A stretch of 64,000 bases of DNA from an uncultured Actinomycetes bacterium (GCA_946482365.1 CAMLQY010000001.1:186001-250000); one strand, 5' to 3'. Shown: positions 17,558 through 26,315, counted from the stretch's first letter. Notes: a model not told the origin generated them from the letters alone. Numbers and translations are program-made.

Positions 17558-18838
17558 ATGAGCCAGCTGCGGGCCGGGATAGTCGTGACCGGGACCGAGG
17601 TCCTGACCGGGCGGATCGCCGACCGCAACGGGCCGTGGGTCTCCGAACGCCTGGCCGAGCTCGGGATGGAGGTTGCCCACATCCTCGTCGTCGGCGACCG
17701 CCCGGACGACCTCGAGGCGGCGCTGCGCTTCATGGCCGCCGAGGGGATGGACCTGATCGTCACCTCGGGGGGGCTGGGGCCGACCGCCGACGACCTCACG
17801 GCGGAGGTGGTGGCGAGCTTCGCCGGTCGCGAGCTCGTCCTCGACGAGGAGGTGGAGGAGAAGATCGCGACGATCCTGCGCGGCTTCGCCCGCCGCTTCA
17901 ACTTCGACCCCGAGGCGGTGCGCGAGGCCAACCGCAAGCAGGCGATGATCCCGACCGGCTCGATCGCGCTCGACCCGGTCGGCACAGCGCCCGGCCTGGT
18001 CGTCCCGGCCGACGGGCGCGTCGTCGTCGTCCTGCCCGGGCCGCCGCGCGAGCTGCAGCCGATGTGGCCCGCGGCTCTCTCCGCGGAGCCGATCCGGGAG
18101 CTGCTCCAGCGCGCCTCGCCGCTGCACGGGTACACGCTGCGGATGTTCGGGGTGCCCGAGTCGGAGATCGCCAAGAGCCTGCGCGAGATGGAGGGCGCCG
18201 GGATCGCGCTGCCGGAGGTCGAGATCACGACCTGCCTGCGCCGCGGCGAGATCGAGATCGACGTCCGCTACCGCGACGAGGCGGCCGCCACCGCGGAGGC
18301 GGTGCGCGCCGGCCTCGCCGAGCGCCATGAGCGCCACCTCTTCAGCCTCGACGGCGAGACGATCGACTCCCAGGTCGCGGGGCTGCTGCAGGGGCACCGG
18401 CTGGGGCTGGCGGAGTCCTGCAGCGGGGGGCTGCTGGCGGCGCGGATCACCGACCTGCCGGGGGCCTCGGGCTATATGGCCGGCGGCGTCGTCGCCTACT
18501 CGAATGAGGCGAAGGCCGAGCTGCTGGGGGTCGATCCCGCCCTGATCGAGGCGCAGGGCGCCGTCTCGCCGGAGGTTGCGGAGGCGATGGCGACGGGAGC
18601 GCTGCAGCGCTTCGGCGCCGACGTGGCGGTCTCGATCACCGGCATCGCCGGGCCGGACGGCGGCAGCGAGGAGAAGCCGGTCGGCTACGTCTGCTTCCAC
18701 GCCCGCCTCGCCGACGGCACCTCGCTCGCCCGCGACCCGGTCATCCCCGGCGGCCGCGCCGACGTCCGCGAGCGCTCGGCGCTGGTCGGGATGCACCTGC
18801 TGCGCATCCTCCTCAGCGGGGCGGAGGCGCCTTTGTAG
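17558..18838 (+). CDS. cinA: CinA-family protein (pyrophosphatase-like domain plus nicotinamide-nucleotide amidase)
   Basis: The 426-residue protein has an N-terminal MoaB/MogA-like domain ([46 protein letters not shown]) and a C-terminal CinA amidase domain ([50 protein letters not shown]). The enzyme deamidates NMN in pyridine nucleotide recycling and is often found next to recA, as here. The start codon is one base after the rodZ-like stop. A short perfect hairpin follows the stop codon directly. Confidence 0.95.
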   Translation: MSQLRAGIVVTGTEVLTGRIADRNGPWVSERLAELGMEVAHILVVGDRPDDLEAALRFMAAEGMDLIVTSGGLGPTADDLTAEVVASFAGRELVLDEEVEEKIATILRGFARRFNFDPEAVREANRKQAMIPTGSIALDPVGTAPGLVVPADGRVVVVLPGPPRELQPMWPAALSAEPIRELLQRASPLHGYTLRMFGVPESEIAKSLREMEGAGIALPEVEITTCLRRGEIEIDVRYRDEAAATAEAVRAGLAERHERHLFSLDGETIDSQVAGLLQGHRLGLAESCSGGLLAARITDLPGASGYMAGGVVAYSNEAKAELLGVDPALIEAQGAVSPEVAEAMATGALQRFGADVAVSITGIAGPDGGSEEKPVGYVCFHARLADGTSLARDPVIPGGRADVRERSALVGMHLLRILLSGAEAPL

Positions 18839-18858
18839 CGAGAGCCGGCACGCTCTCG
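18839..18858 (+). terminator. Short hairpin abutting the cinA stop codon
   Basis: CGAGAGC (18839-18845) pairs with GCTCTCG (18852-18858) directly after the TAG stop. There is no T run, so it may protect the mRNA 3' end or act as a weak terminator before the separately promoted thpR. Confidence 0.4.
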
Positions 18859-18894
18859 GCGGCGAGTGGAGTTGTTCCGCGCGTCCCGTCCCCC

Positions 18895-18900
18895 TAGCGT
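18895..18900 (+). promoter_or_regulatory. Putative -10 (TAGCGT) for leaderless thpR-recA
   Basis: TAGCGT ends eight bases before the ATG at 18909, with no Shine-Dalgarno. It supports this start over the much longer open frame upstream. No obvious LexA-type GAAC-N4-GTTC box is visible nearby. Confidence 0.45.
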
Positions 18901-18908
18901 TGGCGGGG

Positions 18909-19496
18909 ATGGCGAAGGAGAGACTGAAGAGCCCGCGGGCGCGGTTGTTCATAGCCCTGGACCTGCCCGAGGGAGTGAGGGAGGGGGTCGTGGCCTGGGG
19001 GCGGCGTGAGCTGCGAGACCCGGCTCTGCGCCCGGTGGCGCCCGAGTCCCTGCACATCACGCTCGCCTTCCTCGGCTACCTGCCGGAGAAGGAGATCGGG
19101 CGGCTGGAGAAGATCGTCGAGGGTTTGCGGTCGCCGGCGCCTGAGATCCGGCTGGGCGACCCCGTGGCCAGGCCGCCGGGCCGCCACCCCCGGCTGTTCG
19201 CCCTGCCGGTCGAGTCGCCGGGGGCCGTCGAGCTGCAGGCCGAGCTGCAGGAGAGGCTGGTCTCGGCTCGGCTCTACGAGCCGGAGAAGCGCCCCTTCTG
19301 GCCGCACGTGACGGTGGCCAGGGTCAAGTCCGAGGGGCGGGGATCGAAGCGGCCGCGGCAGGTCGCGAGGCGCCCGGGTGGGCTCCCGAAAGACCTCTTG
19401 CAGGCGACGCGGGCCGTCCGGACGCGTCTCTACCGTTCTGAACTCAAGCCGTCGGGTGCGGAATACCACCCGCTGGCGCAAGTCGAGCTGAGGTGA
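18909..19496 (+). CDS. thpR: RNA 2',3'-cyclic phosphodiesterase (2'-5' RNA ligase family)
   Basis: This 195-residue protein of the 2H phosphoesterase superfamily has both catalytic HxTx motifs: [10 protein letters not shown] near residue 50 and PHVTVARV near residue 138. The N-terminal [14 protein letters not shown] is typical of ThpR. It hydrolyses 2',3'-cyclic phosphate ends on RNA. The ATG was chosen because of the TAGCGT box and family alignment. It ends seven bases before recA; the thpR-recA neighbourhood occurs in several Actinobacteria. Confidence 0.92.
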   Translation: MAKERLKSPRARLFIALDLPEGVREGVVAWGRRELRDPALRPVAPESLHITLAFLGYLPEKEIGRLEKIVEGLRSPAPEIRLGDPVARPPGRHPRLFALPVESPGAVELQAELQERLVSARLYEPEKRPFWPHVTVARVKSEGRGSKRPRQVARRPGGLPKDLLQATRAVRTRLYRSELKPSGAEYHPLAQVELR

Positions 19497-19503
19497 AAAA
19501 GAG

Positions 19504-20592
19504 ATGGCAGACAAGAAAACGACTCTGAAGGACGCCTCGGCGAAAGAGGCGAAGGCGAAGGACGCGGCCCTCGAGGCCGCCGTCACCGGCATCAAGAGGG
19601 AGTTCGGCGAGGGTTCGCTGATGCGGCTCGGCGCAGACAGCGCCCTGCCGGTACAGGCGATCCCGACCGGGGCCCTGGCGCTCGACCTCGCGCTCGGCAT
19701 CGGCGGCGTCCCGCGCGGGCGGATCGTCGAGATCTACGGCCCGGAGTCCTCGGGCAAGACGACGCTGATCTACCACATCATCGCCGAGGCCCAAGCGAAG
19801 GGCGGGATCTGCGTCTTCATCGACACCGAGCACGCGATGGACCCCGTCTACGCGCGGGCGATCGGTGTCGACACCGACGAGCTGCTCGTCTCCCAGCCCG
19901 ACTACGGCGAGCAGGCGCTGCAGATCGCCGACCGCCTGATTGCCTCCGCCGCGGTCGACGTGGTGGCGATCGACTCGGTCGCCGCGCTGACGCCGAAAGC
20001 CGAGCTGGACGGCCAGATCGGCGACACGACAGTTGGCCTACAGGCCCGGCTGATGTCGCAGGCGATGCGCAAACTGGCCGGCAACCTCAACCGCGCCAAC
20101 ACCGTCTGCGTCTTCACCAACCAGATCCGCGAAAAGGTCGGGGTGCAGTTCGGCTCCCCCGAGACCCAACCGGGCGGACGGGCGCTGAAGTTCTATGCCT
20201 CTCAGCGCCTCGACATCCGCCGCATCGAGACCCTCAAGGACGGCACCGAGGCCGTCGGCAATAGGGTGCGGGTCAAAGTCGTCAAGAACAAGTGCGCCGC
20301 GCCGTTCCGCCAGGCCGAGTTCGAGATCGAGTACGGCCAGGGCATCTCGCGCGAAGGCGAGCTGCTCGACTTCGGCATCGAGCACGACATCGTGCGCAAG
20401 TCGGGTGCGTTCTTCTCCTACGGGGAGACCCGGCTCGGCCAGGGGCGCAACAACGCGAAGCAGTTCCTGGTCGAGAACCCCGAGGTCGCCAGCGAGATCG
20501 AGGGCAAGATCCGCACCGCCCTCGGCATCGGCGCCGAGGTCGCGCCCGCCGAGGTGGAGACCCCGCCGGTCGAAGAGGCGCAGGCTGCCTGA
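19504..20592 (+). CDS. recA: Recombinase RecA
   Basis: RecA forms filaments on single-stranded DNA for strand exchange and SOS activation. The 362-residue chain has Walker A GPESSGKT (about residues 79-86), [13 protein letters not shown], Walker [13 protein letters not shown], and the L2 region [27 protein letters not shown] split across conserved blocks. The ATG has a GAGGTGAAAAAGAG ribosome-binding region. No recX follows, unlike in most Actinobacteria; a cupredoxin gene takes that place. The N-terminus is Lys/Ala-rich. Confidence 0.98.
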   Translation: MADKKTTLKDASAKEAKAKDAALEAAVTGIKREFGEGSLMRLGADSALPVQAIPTGALALDLALGIGGVPRGRIVEIYGPESSGKTTLIYHIIAEAQAKGGICVFIDTEHAMDPVYARAIGVDTDELLVSQPDYGEQALQIADRLIASAAVDVVAIDSVAALTPKAELDGQIGDTTVGLQARLMSQAMRKLAGNLNRANTVCVFTNQIREKVGVQFGSPETQPGGRALKFYASQRLDIRRIETLKDGTEAVGNRVRVKVVKNKCAAPFRQAEFEIEYGQGISREGELLDFGIEHDIVRKSGAFFSYGETRLGQGRNNAKQFLVENPEVASEIEGKIRTALGIGAEVAPAEVETPPVEEAQAA

Positions 20593-20632
20593 CGACGCTT
20601 GCATGAGGGCGCCTGGATAGGATGCGCGCCGC

Positions 20633-21232
20633 ATGAGCAACGGTGACCTCTTCTACATCTGCGGGATCGCGCTGGCGGTCTCCGCCGTGCTGTTCAGCTT
20701 CATGGGCCTGCGCGCCAAGGGATTCCCGGGGCGGTTCGGAGCGCTCGTCGTGCTCTGGTTCGTCCTCCTGATCGGCGGCGCGGCGACTTTCTCCGTGCTT
20801 CACGCTCAGGACGAGGAGGAGGCCAAGGCTGCCGAGTTCACCAAGGCGAACGAGGAGAATGAAGCGGAGGAGGCCGAGTCGGTCGACTCCGAAGCCGGGG
20901 GCGAAGAAGAAGGGGCGGCCGAAGAGCCGGAAGCCGCGGCCGCTGGGCCGGGGGGAACGTTGCAGTTGAAGGCTTCTCCAGTCGAGATCGCCTACGACAC
21001 CACCGAACTCAACAGCAAGCCGGGCAAGGTGACGATCGACTTCGAGAATCCCGCCGCGATCGAACACGACGTGGCGATCGAACAGGACGGCGAGGAGATC
21101 GCCAAGTCTGAAGTGATCACCGAAGGCAAGACCTCGGTCAGCGCCGACCTCGCTCCCGGCACCTACACCTTCCTCTGTACCGTCCCCGGGCATGCCGAAG
21201 CCGGCATGGAAGGAACGCTGACGGTCCGGTAG
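20633..21232 (+). CDS. Membrane-anchored cupredoxin-domain protein
   Basis: The 199-residue protein has two membrane helices (about residues 5-25 and 35-57), then a strongly acidic Glu/Ala linker (60-110), then a plastocyanin-like domain. The likely type-1 copper ligands are His in AIEHDV and the Cys, His and Met in YTFLCTVPGHAEAGM. It is probably an electron-transfer or copper-binding domain outside the membrane. TAGGAT nine bases before the ATG suggests a leaderless transcript. Its last four codons form one arm of an inverted repeat with the region before miaB. Confidence 0.8.
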   Translation: MSNGDLFYICGIALAVSAVLFSFMGLRAKGFPGRFGALVVLWFVLLIGGAATFSVLHAQDEEEAKAAEFTKANEENEAEEAESVDSEAGGEEEGAAEEPEAAAAGPGGTLQLKASPVEIAYDTTELNSKPGKVTIDFENPAAIEHDVAIEQDGEEIAKSEVITEGKTSVSADLAPGTYTFLCTVPGHAEAGMEGTLTVR

Positions 21233-21321
21233 GCGGCGCATTTCTGCGTCCTCAGTCGCTCGCGTGCTGAAGCACGCCACGCTCCCTGCGTCCTTGAACT
21301 GCTTGCCTAACGGACCGTCAG
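21218..21321. repeat. Inverted repeat spanning the cupredoxin stop codon and the gap before miaB
   Basis: CTGACGGTCCGGTAGGC (21218-21234) matches the complement of GCCTAACGGACCGTCAG (21305-21321) at 16 of 17 positions. The first arm includes the last codons and stop of the cupredoxin gene; the second abuts the putative TACCCT -10 of miaB. A smaller hairpin GCGTGCtgaaGCACGC sits inside. It is the only feature of this gap. Confidence 0.55.
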
Positions 21322-21333
21322 TACCCTCATAGC

Positions 21334-22659
21334 GTGGGAATGCGCTACCACGTAACGACTTTCGGCTGTCAGATGAACGTGCACGACTCCGAGCGGATGC
21401 GCGGAATGCTCGAGTCGCTGGGCTACGAGGAGGCGCCGAGCCGCGAGGGCGCCGACCTGATCCTCTTCAACACCTGCTCGATCCGCGAGTCGGCCGACAA
21501 CCGCTTCGTCGCCCACCTGGGCGAGGCCAAGCGGCTCAAGTCCGAATACCCCGACCGGGTCGTCGGCGTCGGCGGCTGCTGGGCCCAGTCGGTCAAGGAC
21601 GAGGTCTTCCAGCGCTTCCCCTTCGTCGACGTCGCCTTCGGCCCGGGTCAGATCCACAAGCTCGCCGAGTTCCTCAACTCCGACTCGCTCGGCGCCCAGG
21701 GCTACTTCGAGTTCGAGGACTTCTCGGCCAGCCTGCCGACCCGGCGGGTCCGCGAGTTCCAGGGTTGGCTGCAGGTCTCCCAGGGCTGCAACTGCAAGTG
21801 CTCCTACTGCATCGTGCCCTCGACCCGTGGCCGCGAGGTCAGCCGCGACCCGGCCCAGCTCGTCGCCGAGGCGGAGGCTCTCGCCGCCGACGGGGTTCGC
21901 GAGGTGACCCTGCTCGGGCAGAACGTCAACAGCTACGGCCGCGACCTGCCCAAGGAGGCGCGGATCGGCTTCGCCGAGCTGCTCGGCCGTGTCGACGCGA
22001 TCGACGGGATCGAGCGCATCCGCTACACCAGCCCGCACCCCAAGGACATGAAGGAGGACGTGGTCCGGGCCCACGCCGAGCTGCCGGCCGTCTGCGAGCA
22101 CATCCACCTACCGCTGCAGGCGGGCTCCAGCGCGGTCCTCGAGCGGATGCGCCGCACCTACGACCGCCGGCGCTACATGGACCGGGTCTCGCTGATCCGC
22201 GAGCACGTCCCCGACTGCGCGATCACCACCGACATCATCGTCGGCTTCCCGGGCGAGACCGAGGCCGACTTCGAGCAGACGCTGGAAGTGGTCGACGAGG
22301 TCGGCTACGACGGTGCATTCACCTTCGTCTTCTCGCCGCGGCGCGAAACCGAGGCGGCCGGGCTGGACGAGCAGGTGCCGCACCCGGTCAAGGTCGAGCG
22401 GATGGAGCGCCTGGTCGAGCTGGTGCAGGCGCGGGCGGCAGAGCGGGCGCAGAGGTTCGTCGGGCGCGAGATGGAGGTGCTTGTGGAAGGCACGAGCAGG
22501 ACGGACGAGACTCGGCTGCGGGGGCGGACCCGGCACAACAAGGCTGTGAACTTCGACGGCGAGGCCAGTCCCGGGGAGTTCGTCAAAGTCGAGATCACCG
22601 AGGCGACTTCGCAGACGCTGGGAGGGGTGGCGGCGCAACCCCTCGGCAGCCTTCTTTGA
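21334..22659 (+). CDS. miaB: tRNA-2-methylthio-N6-dimethylallyladenosine synthase
   Basis: MiaB is a radical-SAM methylthiotransferase acting on A37 of tRNA. The 441-residue protein has the UPF0004 N-terminal domain with cysteines in TFGCQMN, NTCSIRE and GGCWAQS, the radical-SAM cluster motif CNCKCSYCIVP, and a C-terminal TRAM domain. GTG 21334 lies six bases after TACCCT, consistent with leaderless initiation; ATG 21340 is two codons further. Its TGA overlaps the miaA TTG, so the two successive A37-modifying enzymes are coupled. Confidence 0.96.
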   Translation: MGMRYHVTTFGCQMNVHDSERMRGMLESLGYEEAPSREGADLILFNTCSIRESADNRFVAHLGEAKRLKSEYPDRVVGVGGCWAQSVKDEVFQRFPFVDVAFGPGQIHKLAEFLNSDSLGAQGYFEFEDFSASLPTRRVREFQGWLQVSQGCNCKCSYCIVPSTRGREVSRDPAQLVAEAEALAADGVREVTLLGQNVNSYGRDLPKEARIGFAELLGRVDAIDGIERIRYTSPHPKDMKEDVVRAHAELPAVCEHIHLPLQAGSSAVLERMRRTYDRRRYMDRVSLIREHVPDCAITTDIIVGFPGETEADFEQTLEVVDEVGYDGAFTFVFSPRRETEAAGLDEQVPHPVKVERMERLVELVQARAAERAQRFVGREMEVLVEGTSRTDETRLRGRTRHNKAVNFDGEASPGEFVKVEITEATSQTLGGVAAQPLGSLL

Positions 22660-23384
22660 CGGTAGTCGCGATATTCGGGCCGACGGGGGTCGGCAAGACC
22701 GGCGTCGCGGTCGCGCTGGCGGAGGAGCTCCGGGAGCGGGGGGAGGATCCGGTGGCCGTTTCCTGCGACGCGCTGCAGGTCTATGAAGGCCTCTCGGCCC
22801 TGACCGGCGTCGCCAGCGCCGAGGAGCAGGCCAAGCTCGAGCACCGGCTGGTCGGGTTCGTGCCGGTTTCGGAGACCTTCAACGTGGGGAGCTACATGCC
22901 GCTGGCCCATGCGGAGATCGATGCGGCGCTGGCGGCCGGGCGGCGGCCGATCGTGGTGGGGGGGACGGGGCTCTACCTGCGAGCGGCGCTGGCGGAGCTC
23001 TCGCTGGTCAAGGCGCCGCCGGAAGCCGAGGACTCGGAGCTGTGGTCCCCCGACACACGGCACCCGACGACGATCTTCGGCCTCGACATGGACCGCGAGG
23101 AGCTGTACCGGCGGATCGACGCGCGGACCGAGGCGATCGTCGCCGCGGGCGCGAGAGAGGAGGTATTGCGCGCCGAGGCCGCCGGCCCGTCGCGCACGGC
23201 CCGCAAGGCCCTCGGCTTCGACGAAGTCCTCGCCGGCGACGTCGAGCTGATGCAGAAACGCTCGCGCAACTACGCAAGGCGACAGCTCACCTGGATGCGC
23301 AAGATCCCCAACCTCCGCTGGATCGACCGCACCGCCCTCTCCGATGCCGAGGTAGCCGCCCAGATGGCCCACCACCTCCGCTGA
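22656..23384 (+). CDS. miaA: tRNA dimethylallyltransferase, short variant
   Basis: MiaA adds dimethylallyl to A37 before MiaB acts. The P-loop is FGPTGVGKTG, followed by SCDALQVYEGL, VVGGTGLYLRAAL, ARKALGFDEVL and RRQLTWMRKIPNLRWID. It is only 242 residues, about 60 short. The helical insertion normally found after GTGLYLRAL (with the IHPNDxxR and RALEV motifs) is replaced by a short linker around LVKAPPEAEDSELWSPD. The only usable start is TTG 22656, overlapping the miaB stop. Its own TGA lies inside a palindrome. Confidence 0.9.
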   Translation: MTVVAIFGPTGVGKTGVAVALAEELRERGEDPVAVSCDALQVYEGLSALTGVASAEEQAKLEHRLVGFVPVSETFNVGSYMPLAHAEIDAALAAGRRPIVVGGTGLYLRAALAELSLVKAPPEAEDSELWSPDTRHPTTIFGLDMDREELYRRIDARTEAIVAAGAREEVLRAEAAGPSRTARKALGFDEVLAGDVELMQKRSRNYARRQLTWMRKIPNLRWIDRTALSDAEVAAQMAHHLR

Positions 23385-23429
23385 CTTCGCCTTTCCCGGT
23401 GCATATGCACACCTAACGACGAAGTCAGC
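23380..23429. repeat. TGACTTCG palindrome, copy 1 (miaA 3' end)
   Basis: GCTGACTTCG (23380-23389) pairs with CGAAGTCAGC (23420-23429), and the first arm contains the miaA stop codon. The centre carries the perfect 12-bp palindrome GTGCATATGCAC (23399-23410). Related palindromes occur at 48041 and 54940. Confidence 0.6.
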
Positions 23430-23440
23430 GAACGGATGCG

Positions 23441-23446
23441 TAGGGT
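23441..23446 (+). promoter_or_regulatory. Putative -10 (TAGGGT) deciding the dapF start
   Basis: TAGGGT ends seven bases before GTG 23454. It falls between the alternative ATG 23436 and this GTG, so it argues for the shorter start, which also matches where the DapF family begins. Confidence 0.5.
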
Positions 23447-23453
23447 GCGCGAT

Positions 23454-24299
23454 GTGAGATTCGAGAAGTGGCAGGCGCTGGGGAACGACTATTTGATCGT
23501 CGAGGCGGACTCGCTGCCCTGGGAGTTGACGGGGGGGCGGGCACGGCGGCTCTGCGACCCGCACTTCGGAGTCGGCGCGGACGGGGTGCTGCTGCTCTCC
23601 CGCAGCGACGACCCGGCGTACGTCGCCGAGCTGCGGATATTCAACCCGGACGGCTCCGAGGCGGAGCTGTCGGGGAACGGAGCGCGTGAGGCGATCCTCT
23701 ACCTGCGCAGGCACGGCTGGACTGATCGTGACGAGTTCACGATCGGCACTGCCGCCGGGCCGATCACGCCGACGATCGCCTCCGAGCGGACCTGCACGGT
23801 CGAGATGGGACGCGCGTCGACCACGTCGAAGGACTTTCCCTCCGGTGGCCCCGAGGGCACCGGGACGCTGAGCGCCGCCGGGCGCGAGTGGGCCTTCCAG
23901 CACGTATCGATCGGCAACCCGCAGTGCGCGATCGAGGTGGGCGAGGGGCTGGAGTCGCTCGACCTGGCCGAGATCGGGCCGCCGATCGAAGGCCACGATC
24001 TCTTCCCCAACCGCACCAACGTTTCCTTCTACCGCGTCGAAGGCAGCCGGGTGCGGGCGCGGATCTTCGAGCGCGGAGTGGGGGAGACGCTCTCTTCTGG
24101 AACCGGCGCCAGCGGCGCCGCGGTCGCCGCCTTCCTGCGCGGCGCCCCCAGCCCGATCACCGTCGAGCTCGACGGCGGCGAGCTGGAGGTCAGGATCTCC
24201 AGCGACCTCGGCGTGACGCTCACCGGCTGGGCCGAGCCGATCTGCTCCGGCGAGCTCTCGCCGGAGCTTCTCGCCGCGCTCGGGCGCTCTGACGAATAG
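23454..24299 (+). CDS. dapF: DapF-family protein lacking both catalytic cysteines
   Basis: Diaminopimelate epimerase converts LL- to meso-DAP with a pair of cysteines (Cys73/Cys217 in Haemophilus). This 281-residue homologue keeps the fold signatures QALGNDY, HFGVGADGV, FNPDGSEAE, GNPQCAIEV, NRTNVSF and ERGVGET. However, the first catalytic site reads ELSGNGARE with Ser73, and the second reads TLSSGTGAS with Ser215. Both catalytic cysteines are therefore serine. Known Cys-to-Ser mutants of the enzyme lose epimerisation, so activity is doubtful. It lies between miaA and a DapL-like aminotransferase, a position typical of true dapF in Actinobacteria. Confidence 0.82.
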   Translation: MRFEKWQALGNDYLIVEADSLPWELTGGRARRLCDPHFGVGADGVLLLSRSDDPAYVAELRIFNPDGSEAELSGNGAREAILYLRRHGWTDRDEFTIGTAAGPITPTIASERTCTVEMGRASTTSKDFPSGGPEGTGTLSAAGREWAFQHVSIGNPQCAIEVGEGLESLDLAEIGPPIEGHDLFPNRTNVSFYRVEGSRVRARIFERGVGETLSSGTGASGAAVAAFLRGAPSPITVELDGGELEVRISSDLGVTLTGWAEPICSGELSPELLAALGRSDE

Positions 24300-24311
24300 A
24301 TTTCCCCGCCC

Positions 24312-25481
24312 GTGGGAATCTCGGACCCGTCAAAGCGCCTGGAGGCGATGCCTCCCTACAAGTTCCAGGAGCTGGAGCGGACGATCGCCGACAAGCGGGC
24401 CGCCGGCATCGACGTGATCAGCCTCGGCATCGGCGATCCCGACGAACCGACCTACCCGCACATCGTCTCGGCGATGCAGGAGGCGGTCGCCGACCCCGGC
24501 AACCAGCAATACCCGAGCAACCGCGGCCGCGAGGAGTTCCGCCGGGCCTTCGCCGAGTTCTACGACCGCCGCTTCGGCGTCGAGATCGATCCGGAGGACG
24601 AGGTGATCCCGGCGATCGGCGCCAAGGAGTGCATCTACAACCTCTGCTTCGCCTTCCTCGACCCCGGCGACGTCGCGCTCGCCTCCGACCCCGGCTACCC
24701 CGTCTACACCGGCGGCCCGATCCTCGCCGGGGCCGGCGCGGAGCTGCTGCCGCTCGTTCCCGAGCTCGGCTTCGCGCCCGATCTCAGCGCGATCCCGGCT
24801 GGAGTCGCCGCCAAGGCCCGGCTGATGTTCCTCAACTTCCCCAACAACCCGAGCGGTGCGATCGTCCCCGAGGGCTTCTTCGAGCGAGTCGTCTCCTTCG
24901 CCCGCGAGCACGAGATCCTCGTCGTCCACGACAACGCCTACTCGGAGACGACCTACGACGGCTACGTGGCGCCGAGCTTCCTCGCCACCCCAGGCGCCAA
25001 GGAGGTCGGCGTCGAGGTCTTCTCCCTCTCCAAGGGCTACAACATGACCGGCTGGCGCTGCGCCGCGATCCTCGGCAACCCCGAGGCGGTGCAGACCTAC
25101 TGGCGGCTGAAGACGAACGTCGACTCCGGCCTCTTCGAGGCCGTGCAGATGGCGGGCGTCGCGGCGCTGCAGGGGCCGAGCGGCCCGATGGAGCGGATGA
25201 ACGAGACCTACACCCGCCGCCGCGACCTCGTGGTCTCCGCGCTGCGCGAGATCGGCGTCGAGGTGACGCCGCCGAAGGGCACGATCTACGTCTGGGCCCC
25301 GGTCCCGGAGGGCCACACATCGACCTCCTTCGCCGAGCTGGTGCTCGAAGAGGCGGCCGTCGTCGTCTCGCCGGGCTCGATGTACGGGCCGAGCGGCGAG
25401 GGCTTCTTCCGGATCTCCCTCACCACGCCCGACGACCGGATCTCAGAGGCCGTCGAGCGCATGCGCGAGCACCTGTCCTAG
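24312..25481 (+). CDS. dapL: Class I/II aminotransferase, LL-diaminopimelate aminotransferase-like
   Basis: The 389-residue PLP enzyme begins with PPYKFQELERTIADKRAAG and ISLGIGDPDEPTYP, typical of the DapL group. NFPNNPSGAIV, VHDNAYSETTYDGY and the PLP lysine in SLSKGYNMTGWRCA follow. DapL converts tetrahydrodipicolinate directly to LL-DAP, bypassing the succinylated or acetylated route. The location beside a DapF homologue supports a DAP role, but other aminotransferases of this group exist. TAGATT nine bases before GTG 24312 suggests a leaderless mRNA. The next gene converges with a three-base gap. Confidence 0.78.
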   Translation: MGISDPSKRLEAMPPYKFQELERTIADKRAAGIDVISLGIGDPDEPTYPHIVSAMQEAVADPGNQQYPSNRGREEFRRAFAEFYDRRFGVEIDPEDEVIPAIGAKECIYNLCFAFLDPGDVALASDPGYPVYTGGPILAGAGAELLPLVPELGFAPDLSAIPAGVAAKARLMFLNFPNNPSGAIVPEGFFERVVSFAREHEILVVHDNAYSETTYDGYVAPSFLATPGAKEVGVEVFSLSKGYNMTGWRCAAILGNPEAVQTYWRLKTNVDSGLFEAVQMAGVAALQGPSGPMERMNETYTRRRDLVVSALREIGVEVTPPKGTIYVWAPVPEGHTSTSFAELVLEEAAVVVSPGSMYGPSGEGFFRISLTTPDDRISEAVERMREHLS

Positions 25482-25484
25482 CGG

Positions 25485-26315
25485 TTACTGGACCTCGACT
25501 TCGTCGACCATGCCCTCGAGGGCGTGAGGGGGGCCGCCTTCGCGGTCGCTGATGAAGCAGAAGAGGACGTAGCGGCCCGGCTCCAGGTCCAGCGTCACGA
25601 GCTGGGCTTCGCCTCCTTCGATTACGGCCGTGGACTGAAAGCCCTCTTCGTCGAAGGGCGGCTGGCCTTTTTCGCTTTCAAACGCTTTCTCCACGTCGTC
25701 CGCCGTGCTCTCGCCTGTCAACGGGGCGGCAAGCAGGTGGTGCGGCTGGGCGCCGGTGTTGTCGAAGGCCACCTCGACTTCGCCTGCCGGGAGCCGGTCC
25801 GCCTCGAAGCCGTACTCGAAGGCCTCGACGGTCTCATCCGCCTCGACGGCCTCGTCGGAGGGCTCGCCGCTGACTTCGACCGCGGGGACCTCATTCGCCG
25901 CCGGCAGGTCGCCTTCGGTGTTGAAGGCGTAGTAGATGCCCGGCTCGAGCACCTGGGTCACGGTCTGGCTCTCGCCCCCGGCGGTGGTGCCGACCCCGCC
26001 GCCGGCGAAGAACCACTCGGGGAAGGGTTTGCCGTTCATCGCCGCTTCCAGCCCTTCGATCGCCTCTTCGGCGGAGCGGTCTCCCTCGACCCGGATCAGC
26101 TGCAGTTCGCCGTCGCCTTTGCCTTCGTTCTCGAAGGTGATCTCCGCCTCGCCCGCCTCAGCGCTTTCCGGCCCGGACAACTGACCGTCTTTGCCTGCGC
26201 TCAAGGTGAAGGTCAGTGCCTGGTCCTCTTCGGAGTCACCGCAGGCGACCAAGGCGGATGCCGCGAGGACGAGGACGAGGGCTACGAGGACGGGACGAAG
26301 GGAACTCGGACTCAC
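25485..26315 (-). CDS. Lipoprotein with tandem cupredoxin-like domains
   Basis: The 276-residue protein starts with a signal peptide and lipobox (LAASALVACG), so it is probably anchored outside the membrane. Two similar beta domains follow, about residues 30-150 and 155-276, each with a GxY aromatic strand near its end. The second keeps possible copper ligands: His in QPHHLLA and Cys, His and Met in FCFISDREGGPPHALEGM. The first lacks them. The GTG start has a GGGAGG ribosome-binding site. The substrate or partner is unknown. Residues in between are very acidic. Confidence 0.75.
   Translation of the reverse strand: MSPSSLRPVLVALVLVLAASALVACGDSEEDQALTFTLSAGKDGQLSGPESAEAGEAEITFENEGKGDGELQLIRVEGDRSAEEAIEGLEAAMNGKPFPEWFFAGGGVGTTAGGESQTVTQVLEPGIYYAFNTEGDLPAANEVPAVEVSGEPSDEAVEADETVEAFEYGFEADRLPAGEVEVAFDNTGAQPHHLLAAPLTGESTADDVEKAFESEKGQPPFDEEGFQSTAVIEGGEAQLVTLDLEPGRYVLFCFISDREGGPPHALEGMVDEVEVQ

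Noticed and set aside
15196..18228. Minus-strand open frame of 1010 codons across ftsK, the rodZ-like gene and cinA
   Set aside because: It runs antisense through three well-supported genes and shows only low-complexity translation, so it is not a real gene.
19504..21232. recX downstream of recA
   Set aside because: The downstream gene has two membrane helices and a copper-type beta domain, with no RecX helical repeats. No other candidate is in the window.
23436..23453. ATG 23436 as the dapF start
   Set aside because: It leaves only six bases after the miaA palindrome, lies upstream of a good TAGGGT box, and adds residues that the family lacks.
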